In this document: piece by piece, positions 17,353 to 26,278 of the stretch
How positions within the stretch are numbered: the stretch's first letter is position 1
Layout: each line of letters starts with the position of its first letter
Position numbers and translations under genes: made by a program
Assembly: GCA_937890765.1 (NCBI GenBank)
Contig: CALADQ010000012.1
Location: 1 to 64,000 of the forward strand
DNA from: an uncultured Candidatus Neoarthromitus sp.
Lineage (GTDB): Bacteria > Bacillota > Clostridia > Clostridiales > Clostridiaceae
Direction of reading: 5' to 3'
DNA length: 64,000 bases
The notes under the pieces: generated by a model
Seen by the model: only the letters and a program-made list of their open reading frames with translations
Databases searched by the model: none
Told to the model about the DNA's origin: nothing

Positions 17353-19410
17353 ATGGCAAAATATTTGGTTATCGTTGAGTCTCCAGCAAAAGCTAAGACA
17401 ATAAAAAAATATTTGGGTTCAAACTATGATGTAGTTGCATCTATGGGACATATTAGAGATTTGCCTAAAAGTAGACTAGGTGTCTCAGTAGAAGAAAATT
17501 ATGAGCCAACTTATATAAATGTTAGGGGAAAAGCAGACTTAATAAAATCTTTGAAAAAAGCATCTAAAAAAAGTGAAAAAGTATTTTTAGCGACTGACCC
17601 TGATCGTGAAGGTGAAGCTATTTCTTGGCATTTAGCCTTTATATTAGGAATTGATTTGAATGAAAAATGTAGAGTTGAATTTAATGAAATAACCAAAACA
17701 ACAGTTAAAAATTCAATAAAAAATGCACGTAATATTAATTTGAATTTAGTTAATGCTCAACAGGCAAGAAGAGTAGTTGATAGATTAGTTGGTTATGGAA
17801 TAAGTCCTATATTATGGAAAAGTGTTAAGCCAAAATTAAGTGCAGGAAGAGTTCAATCAGCTGCTTTGAAATTAATATGTGATAGAGAAAAAGAAATAAA
17901 TGAATTTGAGATTAGACAATATTTTACTGTAGAAGGACATGGTAAGAAGGGAAACAAAAAATATATTTTAAAATTACATTCTAAAGGTAAAGAAAAACTT
18001 GATGATTTGACGAATGAAAAAGCTATAGAAATACTTAATGAATTAAATAAAAATAAATTTTACGTCAATGAGATTAAAGAGGGAGTTAAAGCTAAGAAAC
18101 CTCTTCCTCCATTTACTACCAGTACATTACAACAAGATGCCTACAAAAAATTGAATTTCCAAAGCAAAAAGACTATGTTAATTGCTCAGACATTGTACGA
18201 GGGAGTCGATATAAAATCCTATGGAACAATAGGTTTGATAACATACATGAGAACAGATTCTGTGAGATTGTCAAATGATTCATTACAACAAGTTGGGGAA
18301 TATATTAATTCGAATTATGGTGATAAATACAGTTTTAATGGAGCAAGATACTATACAAAAAATAAAAATATACAAGATGCTCATGAAGCAATAAGACCAA
18401 CTGATGTTAATATAACACCAGAAATAGCAAAACAAACTTTGACGGATGATCAGTTCAAATTATATGACTTAATTTGGAAAAGATTTGTTTCAAGTCAAAT
18501 GAACGATGCTTTGTACAAAACAGTTTCAGTGAGCGTATATAATGGAAATTATCTATTTAAATTAAGTGGTTCTTTATTGATTTTTGATGGTTTTTTAAAG
18601 GTTTATCAAATAGATAAAGATGAAAAGGACAGTATAATTCCTGAATTTTACGAAGGTGAAGAGCTTAAAAATATTAAAGTAGAGAAACTAGAGCATTTTA
18701 CACAACCTCCTCCACGATATACAGAAGCTTCTTTTATAAAATTAATGGAAGAGAAATCAATAGGTAGGCCGAGCACATATGTTCCCACTATAAGCACTTT
18801 ATTTGATAGAATGTATATAAAAAGACAAAGTAAACAATTTGTACCTACACAACTTGGAGATATCGTCAATGAATTGATTAAAGATAAATTTACTGAAATC
18901 GTAGATATTGATTTTACTGCAGATATGGAAAAGAAGTTAGATTTCATTGAAGAAGGAAAAATGGAATGGAAAAATATAGTAGATGAATTTTATAAACCAC
19001 TTAAAGTTAAGATTGAACACGCACAAAATACAGTTGAAAAAATAGTGATAGAAGATGAGATTACGGATATAATATGTGAAAAATGTGGAAGAAATATGGT
19101 GAAAAAAAATAGTAGATTTGGTGTGTTTTTAGCTTGTCCTGGATATCCTGAATGTAAAAATACTAAATCTATAAAAAAAGAGTTAGATGTGAATTGTCCA
19201 AAGTGCAATGGTAAAATTCTAGTTAAGAAAACAAAAAAGGGAAAAAATTTTTATGGATGTGAAAACTATCCTGATTGTAATTTTGTCTCTTGGTACGAAC
19301 CTACAAGTAAAATTAGATGTTCGAAATGTGGAGGAATAACTGTAAAAAAAGTGAATAGAAAAAAAGAAGAATTGTATGAATGTATAAATAATGAGTGTAT
19401 AAATAATTAA
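17353..19410 (+). CDS. topA: DNA topoisomerase I
   Basis: This type IA topoisomerase relaxes negative supercoils. In 685 residues it has the N-terminal TOPRIM domain (IVESPAKAKTI; DPDREGEAISW near 82), the catalytic tyrosine in TYMRTDS (Y298), and three C-terminal zinc ribbons (CEKCGRN..CPGYPEC; CPKCNGK..CENYPDC; CSKCGG..CINNEC). GGAGGTG lies 15 bases before the ATG. The last ten codons are a duplication of a five-codon unit. No codY follows, unlike in most clostridia. Confidence 0.97.
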   Translation: MAKYLVIVESPAKAKTIKKYLGSNYDVVASMGHIRDLPKSRLGVSVEENYEPTYINVRGKADLIKSLKKASKKSEKVFLATDPDREGEAISWHLAFILGIDLNEKCRVEFNEITKTTVKNSIKNARNINLNLVNAQQARRVVDRLVGYGISPILWKSVKPKLSAGRVQSAALKLICDREKEINEFEIRQYFTVEGHGKKGNKKYILKLHSKGKEKLDDLTNEKAIEILNELNKNKFYVNEIKEGVKAKKPLPPFTTSTLQQDAYKKLNFQSKKTMLIAQTLYEGVDIKSYGTIGLITYMRTDSVRLSNDSLQQVGEYINSNYGDKYSFNGARYYTKNKNIQDAHEAIRPTDVNITPEIAKQTLTDDQFKLYDLIWKRFVSSQMNDALYKTVSVSVYNGNYLFKLSGSLLIFDGFLKVYQIDKDEKDSIIPEFYEGEELKNIKVEKLEHFTQPPPRYTEASFIKLMEEKSIGRPSTYVPTISTLFDRMYIKRQSKQFVPTQLGDIVNELIKDKFTEIVDIDFTADMEKKLDFIEEGKMEWKNIVDEFYKPLKVKIEHAQNTVEKIVIEDEITDIICEKCGRNMVKKNSRFGVFLACPGYPECKNTKSIKKELDVNCPKCNGKILVKKTKKGKNFYGCENYPDCNFVSWYEPTSKIRCSKCGGITVKKVNRKKEELYECINNECINN
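19378..19407 (+). repeat. 15-bp tandem duplication at the topA 3' end
   Basis: Two adjacent 15-base units (19378-19392 and 19393-19407) differ by one base (GAA/GAG). They encode ECINN-ECINN just before the stop codon. Confidence 0.85.
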
Positions 19411-19424
19411 ATTATAAATTTTTA

Positions 19425-19454
19425 TTGAAAGATTTAATTCATGTGTGTTATATT
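19425..19454 (+). promoter_or_regulatory. Candidate promoter for rpsB
   Basis: TTGAAA (19425-19430) and TATATT (19449-19454) are spaced by 18 bases. Transcription from here would give a leader of about 100 bases. Confidence 0.5.
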
Positions 19455-19460
19455 ATTAGG

Positions 19461-19561
19461 GTATTATTCACACTGTTTAATTCGTGTGTCGGTGCTCAAT
19501 TTGAGTTTCATACGAAGAAGAAAACAGTGGAAGATTCAACCGAAATGGAGGAAAATTGAGT
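19461..19561 (+). promoter_or_regulatory. Long rpsB leader, possible S2 autoregulatory RNA
   Basis: Roughly 100 untranslated bases precede rpsB. They are less AT-rich than neighbouring spacers and contain short complementary stretches (TGCTCAA / TTGAGTTT). Ribosomal protein leaders of this size often bind their own product. I cannot assign it to a known family by eye. Confidence 0.35.
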
Positions 19562-20284
19562 ATGTCAATTATTTCAATGAAGCAATTATTAGAAGCTGGT
19601 GTTCATTTTGGGCATCAAACAAGAAGATGGAACCCTAAAATGGATAAATTTATTTTTGCAGAGAGAAATGGAATTTACATTATAGATTTGCAAAAAACAG
19701 TTAAGAAATTGGAAGAAGCGTATGAATTTATTAGAGAATTAGCTTCTGAAGGAAAAGATGTATTGTTTGTAGGAACAAAGAAACAAGCGCAAGAAACTAT
19801 TTCAGAAGAAGCTATAAGAGTTGGAATGCATTATGTTAACCACAGATGGTTGGGAGGAATGCTTACCAATTTTAGAACCATAAAGAATAGGATAAAAAGG
19901 CTTGAAGAGCTTAGAGAAATGGAGGAGAATGGTACTTTCTCACTTCTTCTAAAAAAGGAAGTTATAAAATTAAGGGCTGAGATTGATAAATTGGAAAGAA
20001 ATCTTGGCGGTATTAAAAATTTAAATGCTAATAACATTGGTGCAATGTTTATAATAGATCCTAAAAAAGAAAGAAATGCAGTTTATGAAGCCAAAAAATT
20101 AGGAGTTCCAATTGTGTCGATAGTGGATACAAATTGCGATCCTGATGAAATCGATTTTCCTATTCCAGGAAATGATGATGCCATAAGAGCTGTTAAGTTA
20201 ATAACTAATAAGATAGCTGATGCTATAATTGAAGGTAGACAAGGAACAGATTTTATTGAAGAGGAAATTGTAGAAGAAAATTAA
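19562..20284 (+). CDS. rpsB: 30S ribosomal protein S2
   Basis: The protein is 240 residues with uS2 hallmarks: [20 protein letters not shown] (residues 6-25), [20 protein letters not shown] and [14 protein letters not shown] start at ATG 19562, ten bases after GGAGG; the TTG at 19556 is too close to it. It is followed by tsf after 21 bases. Confidence 0.97.
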   Translation: MSIISMKQLLEAGVHFGHQTRRWNPKMDKFIFAERNGIYIIDLQKTVKKLEEAYEFIRELASEGKDVLFVGTKKQAQETISEEAIRVGMHYVNHRWLGGMLTNFRTIKNRIKRLEELREMEENGTFSLLLKKEVIKLRAEIDKLERNLGGIKNLNANNIGAMFIIDPKKERNAVYEAKKLGVPIVSIVDTNCDPDEIDFPIPGNDDAIRAVKLITNKIADAIIEGRQGTDFIEEEIVEEN

Positions 20285-20305
20285 TTTTATAGGAGGAAAT
20301 TTTTT

Positions 20306-21232
20306 ATGATAACTGCACAGTTGGTTAAAGAGCTTAGAGAGCTAACAGGCGTTGGAATGATGGACTGTAAGAAGGCTTTGGCTGAAACTGATGGTGACTT
20401 AAAAAAGGCTGTCGATTTCTTGAGAGAAAAGGGATTGGCATCTGCAGCGAAAAAAGCTGGTAGAATTGCTGCAGAAGGTGTTGTGTCTTCTTATATTTCT
20501 GAAGATTACTCAAAAGGGACTTTGGTCGAGTTAAATTGTGAAACTGATTTTGTTGCTATAAATGATTTGTTTGTTAAACTTTCTAAGGAAATTTGTCAAT
20601 TAGCATGTGAGAGTGGCTGTGATGATATTGAGAAATTAGAATGTTTGGAGTATAGATTTGACAATGAATTTGCAACTGTTAAGGATGCTATAATCTCTTT
20701 GGTTTCTAAACTTGGAGAGAATATATCTTTAAGGAGAGTTGTAAATTATTATTCAGATTGTGGTGTTGTTAATTCTTACATACATGGTGATGGAAAAATT
20801 GGTGTTATTGTTGAATTAAAAAGTGATTTGAAAAACGAAGAGGTTGCGAAGATTGCTAAAGATATTTGTATGCACATAGCAGCATCTAATCCTTTGTTCT
20901 TAGATTCAAACTCAGTTGACCAAGAGACAATTGATAGAGAATCTCAAATTTTAAGAACTAGAGCTATGAATAGTGGAAAGCCTGAGAAGGTTTTAGACAA
21001 GATTGTAGAGGGTGGAATTAAAGCTTACTTTGATGACGTTTGTCTTTTGAATCAAAGTTTTGTTAAAGATCCTGGATTAAGTGTTGGAGATTTTTTAAAT
21101 TCTAAATCAAAAGAATTAGGAACAAAAATAGAAGTTGTACGTTTTTCTCGTTTTGAAAAAGGTGAAGGAATAGAGAAAACTGAAGAAAATTTTGCTGAAG
21201 AAGTTCAGAAGCAAATGAATAAGGGTAAATAG
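20306..21232 (+). CDS. tsf: Elongation factor Ts
   Basis: EF-Ts is the guanine nucleotide exchange factor for EF-Tu. The 308-residue protein has the N-terminal UBA-like domain (LVKELRELTGVGMMDCKKAL), the TDFV motif (NCETDFVA, near residue 77), and the dimerisation/C-terminal modules. It is co-transcribed with rpsB and followed by a strong terminator. Confidence 0.97.
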   Translation: MITAQLVKELRELTGVGMMDCKKALAETDGDLKKAVDFLREKGLASAAKKAGRIAAEGVVSSYISEDYSKGTLVELNCETDFVAINDLFVKLSKEICQLACESGCDDIEKLECLEYRFDNEFATVKDAIISLVSKLGENISLRRVVNYYSDCGVVNSYIHGDGKIGVIVELKSDLKNEEVAKIAKDICMHIAASNPLFLDSNSVDQETIDRESQILRTRAMNSGKPEKVLDKIVEGGIKAYFDDVCLLNQSFVKDPGLSVGDFLNSKSKELGTKIEVVRFSRFEKGEGIEKTEENFAEEVQKQMNKGK

Positions 21233-21242
21233 ATTTTGTTTT

Positions 21243-21276
21243 AAAAGAGAACATGTTTGGCATTGTTCTCTTTTTT
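21243..21276 (+). terminator. Terminator after tsf
   Basis: A perfect 11-bp stem (21243-21253 with 21264-21274) with a 10-base loop leads into a T-run. It probably attenuates the downstream pyrH operon. Confidence 0.85.
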
Positions 21277-21289
21277 ATTAATTCTTTAG

Positions 21290-22009
<720 letters not shown>

Positions 22010-22025
22010 AATTTGAGGTGTTGAT

Positions 22026-22583
22026 ATGATTGATAATATAATTTCTACGTTAAAAGATAAAATGTCTAAAACTATTGATATACTTAAAAGCAATTTATCA
22101 TCAGTAAAAGTTGGAAGAGCTAATCCAAGTATGCTTGATAGGATAGAAGTTGAATATTACGGAAGCATGACTAAAGTTAATCAAGTTGCAAATATTTCAA
22201 CTCCAGAGTCTAGAGTTATAATGATTCAGCCGTGGGAAAAAACTATTCTTAAAGAAATTGAAAAGGCAATTTTAAAATCCGATTTGGGTTTAGTTCCTAA
22301 TAATGACGGCTCGACTATAAGATTAATTATTCCAGAGATGACTGAAGAAACTAGAAAGGATACTGTGAAAAAAGTTAAAAAAATAGCAGAGGATTCAAAA
22401 GTTTCAATTAGAGCTATAAGGAGAGATGCAAACGATAAAGCAAAATCTTTGAAGAAAGAAAATTCTATAACGGAAGATGAACTTAAAAAATCAGAAGATG
22501 AAATTCAAAAAATTACAGATAAGTTTATCAAAGATATTGATGATGTTGTATCTGTTAAAGAGAAAGAAATTATGTCGATTTAA
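22026..22583 (+). CDS. frr: Ribosome recycling factor
   Basis: RRF splits post-termination ribosomes together with EF-G. It has the exact 185-residue family length. Conserved blocks are VGRANPSMLDRIEVEYYG (residues 28-45), QVANISTPESR, LGLVPNNDGSTIRLIIPEMTEETRK (85-109) and the IRAIRRDANDKAK region. Confidence 0.97.
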   Translation: MIDNIISTLKDKMSKTIDILKSNLSSVKVGRANPSMLDRIEVEYYGSMTKVNQVANISTPESRVIMIQPWEKTILKEIEKAILKSDLGLVPNNDGSTIRLIIPEMTEETRKDTVKKVKKIAEDSKVSIRAIRRDANDKAKSLKKENSITEDELKKSEDEIQKITDKFIKDIDDVVSVKEKEIMSI

Positions 22584-22597
22584 GGAAGGTTGAATTT

Positions 22598-23323
22598 GTG
22601 AAACTTAATAATGTTAATATCCCTGAGCATATTGCTATAATTTTAGATGGGAATGGACGGTGGGCCAAGAAAAAAGGATTTTCAAGAACTGAGGGGCATA
22701 AAGCTGGAGTAAAAAATTTGGAAACGCTCATTAATGAGTGTAAAGATTTAGAGGTAAAATATTTAACACTTTATGTTTTTTCAACAGAAAATTGGAAACG
22801 TCCAACTTTTGAAATTAACAACTTAATGTTTCTATTAAATAAATATTTAATTGAGAAGACTGATGAATTAGTTAGAGAAAATATATGTTTAAAGGTCATT
22901 GGTGATATTAGTAAAATGCCTGAAAAAACTACAAAACTAATTCAAAATGCAGTTGACAAAACAAAAAATAATTTTAAATTAATTTTGACTCTTGCTATAA
23001 ATTATGGTGCAAGAAATGAAATAATTAATGGAGTTAAAAGCGTTGTAAAAGAAGTTTTAAACAACAAACTGAATCCAAGTGAAATAAATGAAGAAATTTT
23101 TTCGAAATATATGTATACTCGTGATATATCTGATCCGGATTTATTAATAAGGACAAGTGGAGAATATAGGTTGAGCAATTTTTTGCTTTGGCAATGTGCC
23201 TATACAGAATTTTGGTTTACTGATGTTCTTTGGCCTGATTTTTCAAAAGATGATTTGTACGAAGCTATAAAAAATTATAGTAAACGGAGTCGACGATATG
23301 GAAAGGTAGACAATGAAGAATAA
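22598..23323 (+). CDS. uppS: Undecaprenyl diphosphate synthase
   Basis: This cis-prenyltransferase makes the C55 carrier for peptidoglycan and wall polymers from farnesyl and isopentenyl diphosphates. The 241-residue protein has the LDGNGRWAKK active-site loop (D17), TLYVFSTENWKRP, and DLLIRTSGEYRLSNFLLWQ..TEFWFTDVLWPDF. The start is GTG 22598, directly after AAGGAAGG. It overlaps cdsA by 11 bases. Confidence 0.96.
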   Translation: MKLNNVNIPEHIAIILDGNGRWAKKKGFSRTEGHKAGVKNLETLINECKDLEVKYLTLYVFSTENWKRPTFEINNLMFLLNKYLIEKTDELVRENICLKVIGDISKMPEKTTKLIQNAVDKTKNNFKLILTLAINYGARNEIINGVKSVVKEVLNNKLNPSEINEEIFSKYMYTRDISDPDLLIRTSGEYRLSNFLLWQCAYTEFWFTDVLWPDFSKDDLYEAIKNYSKRSRRYGKVDNEE

Positions 23324-24098
23324 TTTATCAAAATTAAATAAACGGTATATTGGATCACTTATAATTTTGCCAATAATTTTAGCAATCCTTTTAGGTGGAA
23401 TTGTTTTAAAATTTGTTATGGGAATTATTAGTGTTATGGCAATTGTGGAATTTTCTAATGCGTTAAGCCTTAAAGAAATAAAAGTTAATAAATATTTAAT
23501 ACTATTTTTTATAATAATATATTATGTAATTGATTTTAAATACTCTAGTTTGTTAGTTTTTATATTTTTTATTTTATTACTATTTTATAGTTTGAGTAAA
23601 AATAATAATATTGTTGATGTGAGTTTAAGTTTTGTTTCTGTTTTCTACATAGTTATTCCGTTTAGTTTTATTTTTATTTTAAGTAATAAAAATATTTATT
23701 TACCATGGATTATATTTTTAAGTGCATGGAGTACTGACACAATGGCTTATTTCATAGGTAAAAATTTTGGAAAATGCAAAATTAGCAGAACGCTTAGTCC
23801 TAATAAGACACTAGAGGGTTCAATTGCAGGTGTTATAAGTTGCGTTATTACAATTTTGGTATTTGGATTTATATTTAAAAATAATTTGGGAATTCCTATT
23901 CCAAATTTGTTTATATTGAGTTTCTTAACAAGTATTTCTGCTCAAATAGGTGACCTAATAGCTTCCTCCATAAAGAGATTTACGGGAATTAAGGATTTTG
24001 GAAATTTAATACTTGGACATGGCGGAGTTTTAGATAGGTTTGATAGCATACTTATGATATCTATTACAGTCTTTATGTATGCACATATTTTTATGTAA
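23313..24098 (+). CDS. cdsA: Phosphatidate cytidylyltransferase
   Basis: CdsA makes CDP-diacylglycerol for phospholipid synthesis. It is a 261-residue polytopic membrane protein with several hydrophobic helices. The C-terminal signature is present (SIKRFTGIKDFGN..LGHGGVLDRFDS), although the usual PGHGG is LGHGG here. AWSTDTMAYFIGKNFGK and SPNKTLEGS are also conserved. In related genomes dxr follows; here rseP starts 13 bases later. Confidence 0.95.
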   Translation: MKNNLSKLNKRYIGSLIILPIILAILLGGIVLKFVMGIISVMAIVEFSNALSLKEIKVNKYLILFFIIIYYVIDFKYSSLLVFIFFILLLFYSLSKNNNIVDVSLSFVSVFYIVIPFSFIFILSNKNIYLPWIIFLSAWSTDTMAYFIGKNFGKCKISRTLSPNKTLEGSIAGVISCVITILVFGFIFKNNLGIPIPNLFILSFLTSISAQIGDLIASSIKRFTGIKDFGNLILGHGGVLDRFDSILMISITVFMYAHIFM

Positions 24099-24111
24099 AG
24101 AGAGGTATTAA

Positions 24112-25155
24112 ATGAGTAATTTAATTGTGGTGCTAGCAGTTTTGTTAAGCTTTGGTTTGCTTATAGTCGGTCATGAGTTTGGACATTTTATTTTAGCAAA
24201 ACTCAATGGCGTTAAGGTTGAAGAATTTGCAATTGGTATGGGACCGTTGTTGTTTAAAATTAAGGGTAAAGAAACCTTATATTCAATAAGACTTTTACCA
24301 ATTGGTGGTTATGTGAAGATGCTTGGTGAATATGAGGAGTCTGATGAATCTGTTTCAAATTATGAAAAAGAAAGAGCGTATATTTTTAAAAATCCTTTTA
24401 GAAAATTGTCCATAATCCTAGCTGGACCAGTTATGAATTTCATAATTGCTATTGTAATATTTTGTGGGTTGAATCTTACTAATGGATATGTTACAACAAT
24501 TGTGAAGGAAGTTGAAAAAGGTAGCCCTGCAGAATTAGCTGGAATTGAAATTGGAGATAAGATGATTGCTATTAATTCCAAAAAGTTTTTGAACTGGAAT
24601 GAATTTTTATTTACATTAAATACAACTCAAAATAAGGAAGATATGGTTTTAACTATTTTGCGAGATGGAAGACAAATAGATCTTAATGTTAAACCTGAAA
24701 TAAATGATAATTCAATTAAAATTGGTATAGCGCCTGAGTACGTGAAAAGTCCTGGTTTTTTTGAAGGAATTTTAAATGGAATAAAAGATACGTTTTCTGA
24801 AATCAAACAGGTATTATACTCTTTTGGTATGCTTATAACAGGAAAAGCTTCTTTTAAAGATTTGAGTGGACCGGTTACCATATTTAAAATATCAGGAAAG
24901 GCTGCTAAGGCTGGTTTACCTCAGTTGTTAAAGTTTACAGCTTTTTTAAGTGTCAATCTCGGTATATTTAATTTAATTCCTTTTCCTGCACTTGATGGAG
25001 GAGCTGTTATAGTAAACTTAATTGAAGCCATATCAAGAAAGAGAGTTAGCCAAGATATATTAAGTAAAATAAATTTTGTTGGTTTTGCAATATTAATAGT
25101 TCTCCTCATAGCTGTGACTTTTAAAGATATATTTTTTCCTGTTAAGTTACAATAG
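24112..25155 (+). CDS. rseP: Site-2 intramembrane zinc metalloprotease RseP/RasP
   Basis: RseP/RasP cleaves anti-sigma factors and signal peptides within the membrane. The 347-residue protein has HEFGH (residues 21-25) in the first helix, a single PDZ domain in the middle (about 130-200, SPAELAGIEIGDKMIAINSK), and the LDGG motif (294-297) that supplies the third metal ligand. It sits between cdsA and ispG in the usual order, with dxr absent. Confidence 0.96.
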   Translation: MSNLIVVLAVLLSFGLLIVGHEFGHFILAKLNGVKVEEFAIGMGPLLFKIKGKETLYSIRLLPIGGYVKMLGEYEESDESVSNYEKERAYIFKNPFRKLSIILAGPVMNFIIAIVIFCGLNLTNGYVTTIVKEVEKGSPAELAGIEIGDKMIAINSKKFLNWNEFLFTLNTTQNKEDMVLTILRDGRQIDLNVKPEINDNSIKIGIAPEYVKSPGFFEGILNGIKDTFSEIKQVLYSFGMLITGKASFKDLSGPVTIFKISGKAAKAGLPQLLKFTAFLSVNLGIFNLIPFPALDGGAVIVNLIEAISRKRVSQDILSKINFVGFAILIVLLIAVTFKDIFFPVKLQ

Positions 25156-25188
25156 TTTTAAATGAAATTTAAGAGGGATGATTAAAAA

Positions 25189-26238
25189 TTGGATAGAATT
25201 TTTAAAAGAGAGATTAAGATAGGAAATAAATTTATAGGAAGTAACAATCCTATAGCTATACAATCTATGACAAACACTAATACTAAAGATATTGATTCAA
25301 CTGTTAATCAAATAAATGAACTTGAGAAAAATGGTTGTGATATTGTTAGAATTGCTGTTACGGATTTTTTTGAAGCTGAATGTGTTTCTAAAATAAAAAG
25401 CAGAATAAATATTCCTTTAGTTGCTGACATTCAATTTAATTATAAGTTAGCTTTGGAATGTGTTAAAAATGGAATTGATAAAATTAGAATTAATCCGGGC
25501 AACATTGGAAATGAAGATAAAATTAGAGAAGTTGTTGAGTCGTGTAAGTATTACAATGTTCCTATAAGAATAGGTGTCAATGGTGGTTCGTTACAAAAAG
25601 ATTTGTTGTCAATCTATGGCAAGAAAACAACAAATGCTTTAGTTGAAAGTGCTATGCAAAATATAAATTTGCTTGAAAAATTTAATTTTAATGATATTGT
25701 CATTTCCGTTAAATCTTCAGATGTTTCTATGATGATTGAATCTTATACAAAAATATCTAATCTTGTAGATTATCCTTTGCATTTAGGTGTTACGGAGGCA
25801 GGATTGTTTTTGTCTGGAGCTGTTAAGTCTAGCATAGGAATAGGTTCGCTTCTTTTTAACGGAATAGGAGATACCATTAGAGTTTCTCTTACTGATGATC
25901 CTGTTAATGAAGTGAAGGTTGCTAAAGAAATTTTAAAATCTTTGAATCTTTACAATAAAGGAGTTAATTTAATATCTTGTCCAACTTGTTCGAGAACAAA
26001 ATTTAATTTGTTCAAGCTTGCTAGTGAAGTGGAAGATTTGACAAAAAATATAGATAAAAATTTGACCGTTGCAGTTATGGGATGTGCTGTTAATGGACCT
26101 GGTGAAGCGAGGGAAGCAGATATTGGTGTTGCTGGTGGCGTTGGAGAAGGTATAATTTTTAAGAAAGGTGAAATTCTCAAAAAAGTTAAAGAGGAGAATT
26201 TGCTAGAAGAATTAAAAAAAGAGTTAGAGTCAATTTAA
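25189..26238 (+). CDS. ispG: 4-hydroxy-3-methylbut-2-enyl diphosphate synthase IspG
   Basis: IspG is a 4Fe-4S enzyme of the methylerythritol phosphate isoprenoid pathway. The 349-residue protein has IAIQSMTNTNTKD, KIRINPGNIG, and the cluster cysteines C264, C267 (SCPTCSRT) and C299 (MGCAVNGPGEARE). The start is TTG 25189 with AGAGGG upstream. Its presence implies a MEP pathway, yet dxr is missing from its usual place two genes upstream. Confidence 0.96.
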   Translation: MDRIFKREIKIGNKFIGSNNPIAIQSMTNTNTKDIDSTVNQINELEKNGCDIVRIAVTDFFEAECVSKIKSRINIPLVADIQFNYKLALECVKNGIDKIRINPGNIGNEDKIREVVESCKYYNVPIRIGVNGGSLQKDLLSIYGKKTTNALVESAMQNINLLEKFNFNDIVISVKSSDVSMMIESYTKISNLVDYPLHLGVTEAGLFLSGAVKSSIGIGSLLFNGIGDTIRVSLTDDPVNEVKVAKEILKSLNLYNKGVNLISCPTCSRTKFNLFKLASEVEDLTKNIDKNLTVAVMGCAVNGPGEAREADIGVAGGVGEGIIFKKGEILKKVKEENLLEELKKELESI

Positions 26239-26261
26239 GAGAGGTTATGCCTCTCTTTTAA
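26237..26261 (+). terminator. Hairpin overlapping the ispG stop codon
   Basis: A perfect 8-bp stem (AAGAGAGG 26237-26244 with CCTCTCTT 26250-26257) and a 5-base loop begin inside the stop codon. The T-tract is short, so this may be only a partial terminator or attenuator before polC. Confidence 0.6.
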
Positions 26262-26278
26262 ATTATGGGGATTTTAAA

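Noticed and set aside
19441..19638. A 65-codon plus-strand ORF overlapping the rpsB start
   Set aside because: It runs through the rpsB promoter and leader and into rpsB in another frame, has no ribosome binding site, and has an unusual arginine/cysteine/tryptophan-rich composition.
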